From: an uncultured Desulfobacter sp.
GTDB lineage: Bacteria; Desulfobacterota; Desulfobacteria; Desulfobacterales; Desulfobacteraceae
Direction: 5' to 3'
DNA length: 64,000 nucleotides
NCBI RefSeq assembly: GCF_963666675.1
Contig: NZ_OY762929.1
Location: forward strand, 2,294,001 to 2,358,000
Every line of letters begins with the position of its first letter. The stretch's first letter is position 1. The notes under the pieces were generated by a model. The model saw nothing but the letters and a program-made list of their open reading frames with translations, searched no databases and had not been told where the DNA came from. A program made the position numbers and the translations under genes. This document shows, in pieces, positions 51,655 through 60,070 of the stretch.

Positions 51655-51898
51655 TGTTAATTCTTTCCCTACAGTACCTCTATATCATCTAAAAATCCCA
51701 CCTATCGTTACATTTTCTGAGAAAATAATGAGCTTGTTAAATAAGATTTTTTAAAAAAGAAAAGGCACATCGGTAGACAGCAGGAACCGCCCGATGCCTT
51801 GGCATCCTCCTCCCCCCCTTTGGGGGGGATAAGAGGGGGGGATTGTGGTATAGATTAAGTTCGCCAAAACCATCACCACCACAACCCCGACCCTGCTT

Positions 51899-52396
51899 AT
51901 GAAAGAAAGCATAATAAGAAATCAGTCATCTGCCAAGGAAAAACAACAGGTTCGTTGCTGCCATTGTTCGAGTTCTTTGACCATCCGTAACGGAACCTAT
52001 CCGCGAAATCATCCCCAAGACGACACAGAAATAAGGGTTCAGCGCTATTTGTGCAAATCGCCCCTGTGTCCATGGAAAAGTTTTTCTGTTCTTCCTGAAT
52101 CCATCATGCCGGTCGTCCGTCACACCCTTGAGGCGATATGCTGCTGCGCAGCCATGGTCAGTGCCGGAATGAACCAGGCACAGACGGCAAGATTCTTTGG
52201 GTGCACCCGGGGTGTTGCTAAACGGCTCAGGATCTTTTCTCAAAAATTCATGCCCTGGTTTTCCCGGGAAAAGACTGTTGCCGAATGGGGGCCGGATCCG
52301 CCCTCCTTCTGGCCGGACTTTACCAGGGATGTTTCCCAGAGTTTTTTCCCTGGAAGATGGGTTAAATTACCATCAACACAAAACATACATTGTTAA
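51899..52396 (+). CDS. Transposon protein with zinc ribbon and HTH
   Basis: 165 residues. An N-terminal zinc ribbon (CCHCSSSLTIRNGTYPRN, then YLCKSPLCPW) is followed by a helix-turn-helix-like region (SAGMNQAQTARFFGCTRGVAKRL). The size and position, first gene of a Mu-type transposon, suggest a DNA-binding accessory or regulator; similar proteins occur next to Mu-like transposase/ATPase pairs. The C-terminal end (FSREKTVAEWGPDPPSFWPD) is less structured. The gene ends 58 bases before the integrase start. No catalytic triad. Confidence 0.6.
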   Translation: MKESIIRNQSSAKEKQQVRCCHCSSSLTIRNGTYPRNHPQDDTEIRVQRYLCKSPLCPWKSFSVLPESIMPVVRHTLEAICCCAAMVSAGMNQAQTARFFGCTRGVAKRLRIFSQKFMPWFSREKTVAEWGPDPPSFWPDFTRDVSQSFFPGRWVKLPSTQNIHC

Positions 52397-52454
52397 ATTA
52401 CAGTCGGTTATGTTGATATGCCACCAATTCCAACTATCAATTAAGGAGGTGGTC

Positions 52455-53660
52455 ATGCCAATACCTGACCCAGCCGATCTCGCTGTCTGGCGATACGGCA
52501 TTATCAGCAGTCTTCTTCATCGAAATGAAGAGGTAGAGACCATGGAGGAGGCACTGATCAGAATTGCCGGAGTTCAGTATCGCCGGCCTGACGGTCAATT
52601 TGTGTCCTTTTCTCCGGAAACCTTAAGAAAATGGTTTTATCGTTATCGGAACGGCGGCCTGCCGGCGTTAAACGATGCCCAAAGAAAAAACACCGGCACC
52701 CACCATGCCGTACCCAGGGCGATCTCGGACCGATTGTTTCAACTGCGGCAGGAACATCCCAGATGGACTTTTGCCCGTTTGATCGAACAGCTGGTTCAGG
52801 ATAAAGTCTGGGATATGCAGTCTCCGGCCCGTTCCACGCTTTATCGCTTTGCCCGGACATGCAACCTTCAACGAGATCCCCATTTGACGGTGCATGATCC
52901 GGCTCGACCCTTTCAATATCAGTTCTTTGGTCAAATGTGGACTGCAGACTTTCTTCACGGCCCAAAGATCAGAGTGAACAGCCAAAAACGCAAAACCTAT
53001 CTGCATGCCATTATTGACGATGCCACAAGATATGTGGTTCATGCCGGTTTTTTTACCAGTGAGGGCACCGAGGTAATGATGATGGCACTGATGGCCACCG
53101 TTCGAACCCATGGCAAGCCGCGTCGGTTCTATACGGACAACGGGGCCTGTTACGCAAGCAAGCATCTTAAATTTGTTTGTGCCAACCTGGGTATCCATCT
53201 GATCCATACGCCGCCGGGCCAACCCAGGGGAAGGGGTAAAGTGGAACGATTCTTCCGGACCGTCCGGGATCAGTTCCTTGAGGGCAAAAATGCCCCGGCC
53301 CATACTCTGGACGGGTTGAACAAGGCCTTTTCACAATGGCTGTCGACTTATCATCGGCGTATTCACAGCAGCCTGGGCATGACCCCTTTGCAGAAACGGC
53401 TTGGGCATCAAAGTGCCTGCATCCCTCTACCGGAAACGATTGATATCGAGCCTTTATTTAGAATGAAGCGCCGGTGCAAAGTTTACCTGAATAATACCGT
53501 CAGGCTTAAAAAGCGGTCCTATGAGGTGGCAGACGCCTTACCCGGCCAGCGCCTCGACATCTGGTTTATGCCATGGAACCTTGACCGAATCTGGTACGGA
53601 CCGGAAATGAAACCGGCCAAACCAATTGATCCCATCCAAAACGCATATAGAGGGAGGTAA
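52455..53660 (+). CDS. DDE integrase/transposase (Mu/TniA-like)
   Basis: 401 residues from ATG at 52455, preceded by a perfect AAGGAGGT. An N-terminal helix-turn-helix region (ISSLLHRNEEVETMEEALIR, LRKWFYRYRNGGLPAL) is followed by an integrase core with the catalytic acidic residues in QMWTADFLHG (Asp near 161), RRFYTDNGACYA (Asp near 226) and RGRGKVERFFR (Glu near 262), then a C-terminal beta domain (VYLNNTVRLKKRSYEVADAL). It performs strand transfer and works with the adjacent ATPase. Confidence 0.9.
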   Translation: MPIPDPADLAVWRYGIISSLLHRNEEVETMEEALIRIAGVQYRRPDGQFVSFSPETLRKWFYRYRNGGLPALNDAQRKNTGTHHAVPRAISDRLFQLRQEHPRWTFARLIEQLVQDKVWDMQSPARSTLYRFARTCNLQRDPHLTVHDPARPFQYQFFGQMWTADFLHGPKIRVNSQKRKTYLHAIIDDATRYVVHAGFFTSEGTEVMMMALMATVRTHGKPRRFYTDNGACYASKHLKFVCANLGIHLIHTPPGQPRGRGKVERFFRTVRDQFLEGKNAPAHTLDGLNKAFSQWLSTYHRRIHSSLGMTPLQKRLGHQSACIPLPETIDIEPLFRMKRRCKVYLNNTVRLKKRSYEVADALPGQRLDIWFMPWNLDRIWYGPEMKPAKPIDPIQNAYRGR

Positions 53661-53662
53661 TC

Positions 53663-54499
53663 ATGCAAGACACCCATACCATAGAACAGGCGCCCATGGC
53701 CGATTTTTTTGGCTGGAAGTACCATCCCTTTGCCGACACCTATGAACAGCGCAAACTCTGGCTACCCAAAGAGGACCTGCGCAAACTCGATACCATAAAA
53801 CGTTTGCTGCACCATGGCAAAAGCACCGCACTGTGCGGCCCTTCAGGGACCGGAAAAACCACCTTGATTCATGCATTGGTATCGGATCTGGATCGAAATG
53901 CATACCTCCCGGTTATGCTGCCCTATGCCGGTCATCCAAGAAACGGACTGACACGCATTCTTGCCCAGACCCTCGGGGGGGATATCAAAAGCCGGGGAAT
54001 GCCTTTGATTACAAGGGTTCAGCAGCATATTGAATCCTTATCCAACCAGGCCAACTCACGTCATCCGGTGCTGATCGTCGATGATGCCCAGCGCATCGAA
54101 TCCGACTCCCTCTGGGATCTTTGCTCTCTTCTGGTCCAAACCTCTAAACAGAGAAGCGCAGCCTCCCTTATCCTTGTCGGGGACGACTCTCTGTTCAGGC
54201 AACTTCGACTTTATGCAATGGCACCGATACGATCCCGGCTCACCGGCATTATGAAAATTAATGCCATGAACGAGTATGAAACCCAGCATTTTATCGAAAT
54301 CCGTCTTAAAAATGCACAAGCTCCATCGGACCTGTTTACCAAAGAAGCAATGGATTTGATCGCAAGTTCCACCCGGGGAAACAGACGGGGCGTAATGAAT
54401 ATGGCGACGATCTGTCTTGAGGAGGCCTATTATCACAATGAAAAAAATGTGACCGCCGAGCTCATTTACAACTCGGAATGGTTCAACGAATCTGAGTGA
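53663..54499 (+). CDS. AAA+ ATPase, transposition helper (ExeA/TniB-like)
   Basis: 278 residues. Walker A GPSGTGKTTLI lies near residue 60, Walker B VLIVDDAQRI near 138, and sensor LILVGDDSL near 170; it ends with an AAA+ lid (GNRRGVMNMATICLEEAYYH). MuB/TniB/IstB-class ATPases select target DNA and activate the integrase. It starts two bases after the integrase stop, so the pair is translationally coupled. The N-terminal FFGWKYHPFADT matches ExeA-type ATPases. Confidence 0.9.
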   Translation: MQDTHTIEQAPMADFFGWKYHPFADTYEQRKLWLPKEDLRKLDTIKRLLHHGKSTALCGPSGTGKTTLIHALVSDLDRNAYLPVMLPYAGHPRNGLTRILAQTLGGDIKSRGMPLITRVQQHIESLSNQANSRHPVLIVDDAQRIESDSLWDLCSLLVQTSKQRSAASLILVGDDSLFRQLRLYAMAPIRSRLTGIMKINAMNEYETQHFIEIRLKNAQAPSDLFTKEAMDLIASSTRGNRRGVMNMATICLEEAYYHNEKNVTAELIYNSEWFNESE

Positions 54500-54570
54500 A
54501 ACGGAAGCGCTTGAGAGGGGACTCCGGCGCCAGGGATAACTCAGTGCGGTAGACTGCTGTCTACATGATT

Positions 54571-54604
54571 AAAGCCGGGAGGGCAAAAGCTCTCCCGGCT
54601 TTTC
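54571..54604 (+). terminator. Intrinsic terminator of the transposon operon
   Basis: AAAGCCGGGAG pairs with CTCCCGGCTTT around GGCAAAAGCT and is followed by TTCTGT. It lies 72 bases after the ATPase stop and inside the transposon right end. Confidence 0.85.
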
Positions 54605-54675
54605 TGTAATCAATTGCCAGCCGGGTAATCAAACCTGAGATTTTTATGGGATTAGCTCGTCGGAATCTACACTAT

Positions 54676-56703
54676 CACACTGAAAGCAGGAACAGTAATT
54701 ATCCGTCAACCAGTACCGGCTGGTATATTGATGACATCCAAATTATAAAAATGGAGCCGGAATTCAGTGGTGACTTTGAGATGGGATGGGAAGACTGGTC
54801 GGCAGATAACGGCGTGTGGGGGGGTGGAACACCCACTGGGGGGCCCGAAGGATGTTATAGTGGCGATCAATGTGCCGGAACTATTTTGGATGATAAGTAC
54901 CCTTCATTTACCGATAGCCGTTTAGTAAGCCCGACTTTGGCTCTTCCCAAAACTGTAGCAAATGAAGAGATCCGCCTGCGTTTTTGGCACTGGTTTTCCT
55001 ATTCCAATTATAATTACCCCAACCATTATGACCGGTATGACAAAGGACATGTCCAAGTCGATGTTTTTGACGAAGATACAGGCAGTTGGCCGGGAAACTG
55101 GCAGACTTTGGGCAGTATTCAGGAGTATTCACCTGTATGGTCTTTGATGAGTGTGGATCTCACCGCTTTTGCCGGCCAAAAAATCAGGATTGCATTTTAT
55201 CATACCGAAGGTAGGCATTATAACTATTCTTCCGTTAAGGCCGGCTGGTATATTGATGACATCCAAATTATAAAAATGGAGCCGGAATTCAGTGGTGACT
55301 TTGAGATGGGATGGGAAGACTGGTCGGCAGATAACGGCGTGTGGGGGATTGGAACACCCGCTGGGGGGCCCGAAGGATGTTATGGTGGCGATCAATGTGC
55401 CGGAACTATTTTGGATGGTAAGTACCCTTCATTTACCGATAGCCGTTTAGTAAGCCCGACTTTGGCTCTTCCCGAAGCTCTAGCAAATGAAGAGATCCGC
55501 CTGCGTTTTTGGCACTGGTTTTCCTATTCCAATTATAATTACCCCAACCATTATGACCGGTATGACAAAGGACATGTCCAAGTCGATGTTTTTGACGAAG
55601 ATACAGGCAGTTGGCCGGGAAACTGGCAGACTTTGGGCAGTGTTCAGGAGTATTCACCTGTATGGTCTTTGATGAGTGTGGATCTCACCGCTTTTGCCGG
55701 CCAAAAAATCAGGATTGCATTTTATCATACCGAAGGCAGGCATTATAACTATTCTTCCGTTAAGGCCGGCTGGTATGTTGATGACATCCAAATTATAAAA
55801 ATTGAGCCGGAATTTAGTGGCGACTTTGAGATGGGATGGTTAGGCTGGCTGGCAGATAACGGCGTGTGGGAGATTGGAACACCCGCTGGGGGGCCTGAAG
55901 GATGTTATGGTGGCGATCAATGTGCCGGAACTATTTTGGGTGGGAATTATCCCAATTATACCGACAGCAGGCTTGTCAGCTCCCCCATTGACCTGACTGA
56001 ATGTTCGCAGCAAGTAGTCTATCTGCAGCTTAATGAATGGTTCTCTTCTCCCGATGACTTTGGAGAAATCCAGATATCCACTTGGGATTTTGAAACTAGA
56101 CAGTGGTCTACCTGGAACACTGAGAGTACCAGTTCAGGCCTATCTCCAGTATGGACATTAAAATATGTTGATCTATCCGCTTATTCAGGAAAACTTTTCA
56201 AAATTGGTTTTCATCATGTAGCGAACAGTTCATCCACGAGCCATGGCTGGTTTGTTGATAACATTGAACTTGTAGGCCCTGAGCAGATAATGCCAACAAT
56301 TAAATCTATCTCTTTTTCTTCTTACATACCGGATTGCACATCGCTGATAGATATTTTTGCCAGCGATCCCTGCGGTGGAGGGTTAACCTATACATGGCAG
56401 CTTCCCGACGGAGGAACCCTTGAAGGAACAGAAGGGAATATGGAATTTATTCCCCCAGAGTTTAGGGTTGAACCATATAGAGTCCGTGTTGCCGCTTCAT
56501 CAAACTCTACACAAATTAACTCGTATACGAAAACTCTTAAAATATTCACCCAAGTAGTATACGACCTTGATAGCGATGATGATATTGATGGATCTGATCT
56601 ATCAACGTTCCTAACAAACGAAGAAGTTAATGCAACAACGATTTCACGATTTGCCGAGGAGTTCGGCATGATAGCCTGTGAGCATTATAGCAGAAATCTT
56701 TAA
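54676..56703 (+). pseudogene. Secreted repeat protein, 3' part (dockerin-like tail)
   Basis: 675 codons completing the gene begun at 51106. It contains the end of module 1, then modules 2 and 3 (about 54771-55295 and 55296-55820, exactly 525 bases each and nearly identical in DNA), a diverged module 4 (to about 56280), and an Ig/PKD-like domain (TYTWQLPDGGTLEGTEGNME). The C-terminal segment DLDSDDDIDGSDLSTFL resembles one dockerin-type calcium loop. It may still be translated from GTG/ATG codons after the transposon (for example ATG 54646), but without a signal peptide. Roles are likely adhesion or cell-surface assembly. Confidence 0.85.
54771..55820 (+). repeat. Tandem 525-bp coding repeat (two near-identical units)
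   Basis: Units 54771-55295 and 55296-55820 share almost every base; differences include GGGGGTGGAAC versus GGGGATTGGAAC, ACTGTAGC versus GCTCTAGC, and GTATTC versus GTGTTC. A related unit starts in the 5' part of the gene near 51206. High DNA identity suggests recent duplication or gene conversion. Confidence 0.9.
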
Positions 56704-57060
56704 ACTCACAGGGAAGGTCAGGGAGGGCTCTGCCTCGCCCTTCCTGAGCCATTAAAACCGTGTGTCTCGCATTTCGTCTTGACCCTTAATGCAAATCACA
56801 TCGCCAGAAGAGACGTGAGTAATGCCAAGGTCCACAAATGGTATTTAAGGACTCCCAAGCCAATTATTTTGCTTTTTCTCGGCAAGAATTCTATTATAAC
56901 AATCAATTTTTAAATAGGATAGACGAATTTGAACAACAACAGGCTTGTCCAATTTTGCGTCTGATGGTGAAATGTTAATGAAAGTCCCCAAACCCTCATA
57001 TTAGCATTATGAATTTTTCGGCCGACACAAATAAAAAGGGCGGTATAACTGCCTGTTTTT
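56704..57060. other. Gap with no supported gene
   Basis: About 360 bases after the repeat-protein gene. Nothing coding is supported. A weak inverted repeat GGGAAGGTCAGGGAGGGC...GCCCTTCCTGAGCC at 56711-56750 directly after the stop codon may act as a terminator for the repeat-protein gene. Confidence 0.35.
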
Positions 57061-57711
57061 TAAGGAACTGCGCAAAAAACCGGTCCAATTAAATCTGGAT
57101 TTTGCCGGCGTAACACTGTTGTCCGGATTTATCCTCGGTTTTTTAATTTTGATTATGGTGGGTGGGCGTAAATTTGCCTGGGTTTCATTTCCCATGATAT
57201 ATTGCCGGACGAAAAATGCATTGGATCGGGCAGAAAAAAGCAACGTTTACGGTGTGATTTTCATGGTGATCGGCACCGGTCTGACATTGGGGTTTTCACG
57301 CACAACAACCTAGCCCAGTGTTTCCTTGCTTTCCAGGTCGTTGGGTTGGGCATGGGATTTACAACCCTGTCCACATTACTTATTGTGCAGAACAGCGTAG
57401 AGACCAAAAAACAGGGTGTGGCGCCTCTTTTCATCAATTTGCCCGGACCATGGGCGGGGGCTATCGGGGGCGGTCTGTGCGGCGGCATTGTAACGGCACG
57501 GCTTATCAACTGCCTAAAGACTGCCGGGCATCGTCTGCCGGAACCGTTGATTGCACGATTGCAGGAGAGTCTGGCGATCCTTTTCCAGAAAGAATTTCAG
57601 TCCCAGATCCCGGAATCAATGACAGGCATTCTTCAGGATGCGGTTTTAAACGGTGTTTCTCTGGCTTGTGTCTATTATCAGTGTCGGGCTGATATCTTTG
57701 CTTCCCCGTAA
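57061..57711 (+). pseudogene. Decayed MFS drug-efflux transporter (DHA2-like)
   Basis: The frame beginning near 57061 reads ELRKKPVQLNLDFAGVTLLSG and FILGFLILIMVGG, the middle of a 14-helix EmrB-type transporter. It then jumps to EKSNVYGVIFMVIGTGLTLGF, missing several helices, and hits a TAG at 57311. A different frame continues QCFLAFQVVGLGMGFTTLST, LLIVQNSVETKKQGVA, LFINLPGPWAGAIGGGL to a stop at 57709. At least one large internal deletion, one frameshift and loss of the N-terminus are evident, so it is not functional. Confidence 0.75.
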
Positions 57712-57842
57712 TTAAGGGGGAGGGGCGTATTTTTGTAGGAGATGGAAATAATTTTGAAAAAAGCCGAATGGAAATGTTCGTGACAATATGAAACAAACGA
57801 GCCGATTTTATACCTTACTATTTTTAAAGGGGAGGAAAGATA

Positions 57843-59234
57843 CTGATTGCGAATCTTAAATGTTTAATCCTTCTTTGGGGAATCAACCTGACACCGGTCC
57901 TTTTAGCCTATCTTTTGGAAGGAAAATGGAATGCCCCGGTTGACAGAAGGATGAAATGGCGTGATGGTCGGCCTTTTCTTGGCAACCACAAAACCATCCG
58001 GGGTGTGGTCGGGGGGATTTTAGCCGGCGGTGCCGGCGCTCTGATCCTAAACCTGCCCCTGCCGATTGGACTGTGGACCGGGGTGCTTAGTATGGCCGGG
58101 GATCTTTTGAACAGCTTTATTAAGCGTCGTCTGGGCAAAACAGAGGGGCAGGAATTCCTTGTCATGGATCAATTCCTGGAAGGGGCATTGCCTTTGGTCG
58201 CCTTGGTCTTGTCGGCCCGGATATCCCTGGTTGGCGGCATACTTCTTCTTTTGATTTTTGTTGTAACGGCCCATGCAGGGGCCAAGTTTTTGAACCAGGT
58301 GCTTAGAGCCGAACCCTTTGCCGGATACACCCGCCGACTGAGGTCCAGGACCCGGTTCAGGGAATGGCGTGGGTGTCAGACCATCGAGTATCCCTTTCAT
58401 CCCGTCATTAACCTCGAGCGGACCCTGTATTACCACGCCTTTATGAAAACGGTGTTTAAAGGGTTGGGGCTTTATGAACGCGGAAAGCACAATGCCTTGG
58501 ATATCCATTGCCGGGAACTTGCGTTTGTTTTCCCCGATCTTCCCCCTGTCTTTGATCAATATACGATTTTATTCATATCCGACCTTCATCTGGACTGTAT
58601 GGCGGGGATTACTGAAAAGGCAAAGGATATTGTATCTGAATTGAGTCCGGATCTCTGTATCCTTGGCGGGGATTACCGGACCGAAGTTTGGGGGTCTTAT
58701 GCCATGGCTTTAGATAATATTGAAAATCTTCTTACCGATATCCGTCCCAAAGACGGCATTTTTGCGGTCCTGGGCAATCATGACTGTCTGGAAATGGTCA
58801 CCCCGCTTCGCAAAAAAGGGGTGCAGTTTTTGGTGAATGACAATGCTGCCATTGAGAGGTCCGGAGAACGGATCTGGATCGCAGGGGTGGATGATCCGTT
58901 CTATTTTGAAGGCCATGACCTTGATCAAGCCTTTAACGGCATTCCGGAAAACGGGTTTTCCATTTTAGCTGCCCATACCCCGGCAATTTTTAAGGCTGCG
59001 GCAGGTTTTGGACCCAATCTCTACCTTTGCGGCCACACCCATGCCGGACAGGTACAGATTCCAGGAATCGGACCGGTGATCACCCATGCTAAGGTTCCCC
59101 GGAAAATGGTCCATGGCCAATGGCAATTCGGGGCCATGAAAGGGTATACTAGTTCTGGATTAGGCACCTCCGGGATTCCGGTCCGGTTCGGTTGCCGGGG
59201 AGAGGTGACGCTGATTAGTCTGAAAAGATCCTAA
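57843..59234 (+). CDS. DUF46 (CDP-archaeol synthase-like) - metallophosphoesterase fusion
   Basis: 463 residues if started at CTG 57843, where GGAGG sits seven bases upstream; the first ordinary start (TTG 57915) would remove the first membrane helix (CLILLWGINLTPVLLAYLL). The N-terminal part resembles CarS/CDP-alcohol lipid synthases (GRPFLGNHKTIRGVVGGILA and GDLLNSFIKRRLGK). The C-terminal 225 residues are a calcineurin-like phosphoesterase with FISDLHLD, LGGDYRTE, VLGNHDC, AAHTP and CGHTHAGQ. A membrane lipid-processing enzyme is plausible: CDP-lipid formation and pyrophosphate or phosphoester cleavage in one chain. Substrate unknown. Confidence 0.75.
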   Translation: MIANLKCLILLWGINLTPVLLAYLLEGKWNAPVDRRMKWRDGRPFLGNHKTIRGVVGGILAGGAGALILNLPLPIGLWTGVLSMAGDLLNSFIKRRLGKTEGQEFLVMDQFLEGALPLVALVLSARISLVGGILLLLIFVVTAHAGAKFLNQVLRAEPFAGYTRRLRSRTRFREWRGCQTIEYPFHPVINLERTLYYHAFMKTVFKGLGLYERGKHNALDIHCRELAFVFPDLPPVFDQYTILFISDLHLDCMAGITEKAKDIVSELSPDLCILGGDYRTEVWGSYAMALDNIENLLTDIRPKDGIFAVLGNHDCLEMVTPLRKKGVQFLVNDNAAIERSGERIWIAGVDDPFYFEGHDLDQAFNGIPENGFSILAAHTPAIFKAAAGFGPNLYLCGHTHAGQVQIPGIGPVITHAKVPRKMVHGQWQFGAMKGYTSSGLGTSGIPVRFGCRGEVTLISLKRS

Positions 59235-59266
59235 GCCGTCGGCGTATCCCGGCGAAAAACACGGTG

Positions 59267-59698
59267 TTAAAACCCTTCTTCTGTCTGCTGCTTTAATGCC
59301 TCTACGGTTTTGCGTAATGCTTCGTTTTCGGCGATCATGTTGCGCATTTTGGTGAAGGTTCGCATGATCTGGATGTTTACTTGAATGGCCCGGTCACTTC
59401 GCAATATACTGGAAAGCATGGCAACGCCTTGTTCCGTGAAGACCATGGGTGAATATCTTAGACTCCTTTTATCGGACTTTGAGATTTGTGATTTTAAATC
59501 TTCAAATTCCTCTTTTGACAATTCAAACATGAAATCATCGGGGAAACGGTTCATATTTCTTCTGACGGACTGTTTTAAATATTTTGTTTCAACTCTGTAA
59601 AGGGATGCAAGATCTCTGTCCAACATAACTTTGGTGCCCCGGAGAAGATAAATTTTTTCTGTGATTTGTTCTGTGGCAACAAGTTCTATTCCAGTCAC
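59267..59698 (-). CDS. ORF6N-domain protein
   Basis: 143 residues. The phage-type ORF6N/KilA-N DNA-binding domain is clear: EKIYLLRGTKVMLDRDLASL, YRVETKYLKQSVRRNMNRFP, DDFMFELSKEEFEDL and FTEQGVAMLSSILRSDRA. A C-terminal helix (MRNMIAENEALRKTVEALKQ) follows. Such single proteins are widespread on chromosomes and prophages; the exact role is unknown, and no other phage gene is near. It is convergent with the DUF46 fusion. Confidence 0.88.
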   Translation of the reverse strand: MTGIELVATEQITEKIYLLRGTKVMLDRDLASLYRVETKYLKQSVRRNMNRFPDDFMFELSKEEFEDLKSQISKSDKRSLRYSPMVFTEQGVAMLSSILRSDRAIQVNIQIMRTFTKMRNMIAENEALRKTVEALKQQTEEGF

Positions 59699-59769
59699 TT
59701 TGTCTCCTATCTTAAGGTTACAGGTCGTGATATTAAGATTTTTTGGGCTTGGTTCTACCGTCGGCCATT

Positions 59770-59829
59770 GTAGGGGCAGGTCTCTGTGCCTGCCCTAACG
59801 GGGGCAACCACAGGGGGATTGCCCCTACA
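59770..59829. repeat. Two-hairpin palindromic repeat
   Basis: GTAGGGGCAGG...CCTGCCC is followed by GGGGGCAACC...GGATTGCCCC and TACAG, two GC-rich stem loops in 60 bases. It lies in the 372-base gap between the ORF6N and AOR genes. An outer inverted pair (GGGCTTGG...CGGCC and GGCCG...CAAGCCC, about 59737-59862) encloses it. Similar tip sequences occur as dispersed repeats in many environmental bacteria. Confidence 0.7.
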
Positions 59830-59982
59830 GAAGGTGGCCGATCTTAAGATCAAGCCCAGATTTTGTTTGATGCGTCAAATTGTGAATCCCATTTTATTCG
59901 TCTGGCCGGATGTTTACAACCTTTCCTTGGGATTTTTTAAATGGTTCGCGTCATAAAAGGGATGGGAAATGTCTGGGAATAA

Positions 59983-60016
59983 CCTGGAAAGCACTACATG
60001 CGTAGCGCTTTCCGGG
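59983..60016 (-). terminator. Hairpin downstream of the AOR gene
   Basis: CC-GGAAAGC...GCGCTTTCC-GGG forms a stem of about 10 bp some 55 bases beyond the AOR stop. No T-run follows on the minus strand, so it may be a weak terminator or RNA-stabilising stem. Confidence 0.4.
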
Positions 60017-60070
60017 TCTTTATGTTTTTCTTTAGGGAAAGAAATCTGCGAAATTAAGAATCAGAAATAT

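Larger units (their letters stand above)
51655..54671 (+). mobile_element. Three-gene Mu/IS21-like transposon
   Basis: 3017 bp with 5'-TGT...ACA-3' ends; the tips share TGTnnATTC. An inverted subterminal repeat GTAGACAGCAG lies at 51773-51783 and, reversed, at 54554-54564. It is flanked by a 4-bp target duplication CTAT (51651-51654, 54672-54675). It carries a zinc-ribbon/HTH protein, a DDE integrase and an AAA+ ATPase, ending with a terminator. It interrupts the repeat-protein gene, and removal restores the frame exactly. The TG...CA ends and ATPase helper are as in Mu, Tn7/Tn552-like and IS21-like elements. Confidence 0.9.

Noticed and set aside
54771..55820. CRISPR or non-coding tandem repeat
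   Set aside because: The 525-bp period is in frame and codes for clear protein modules.
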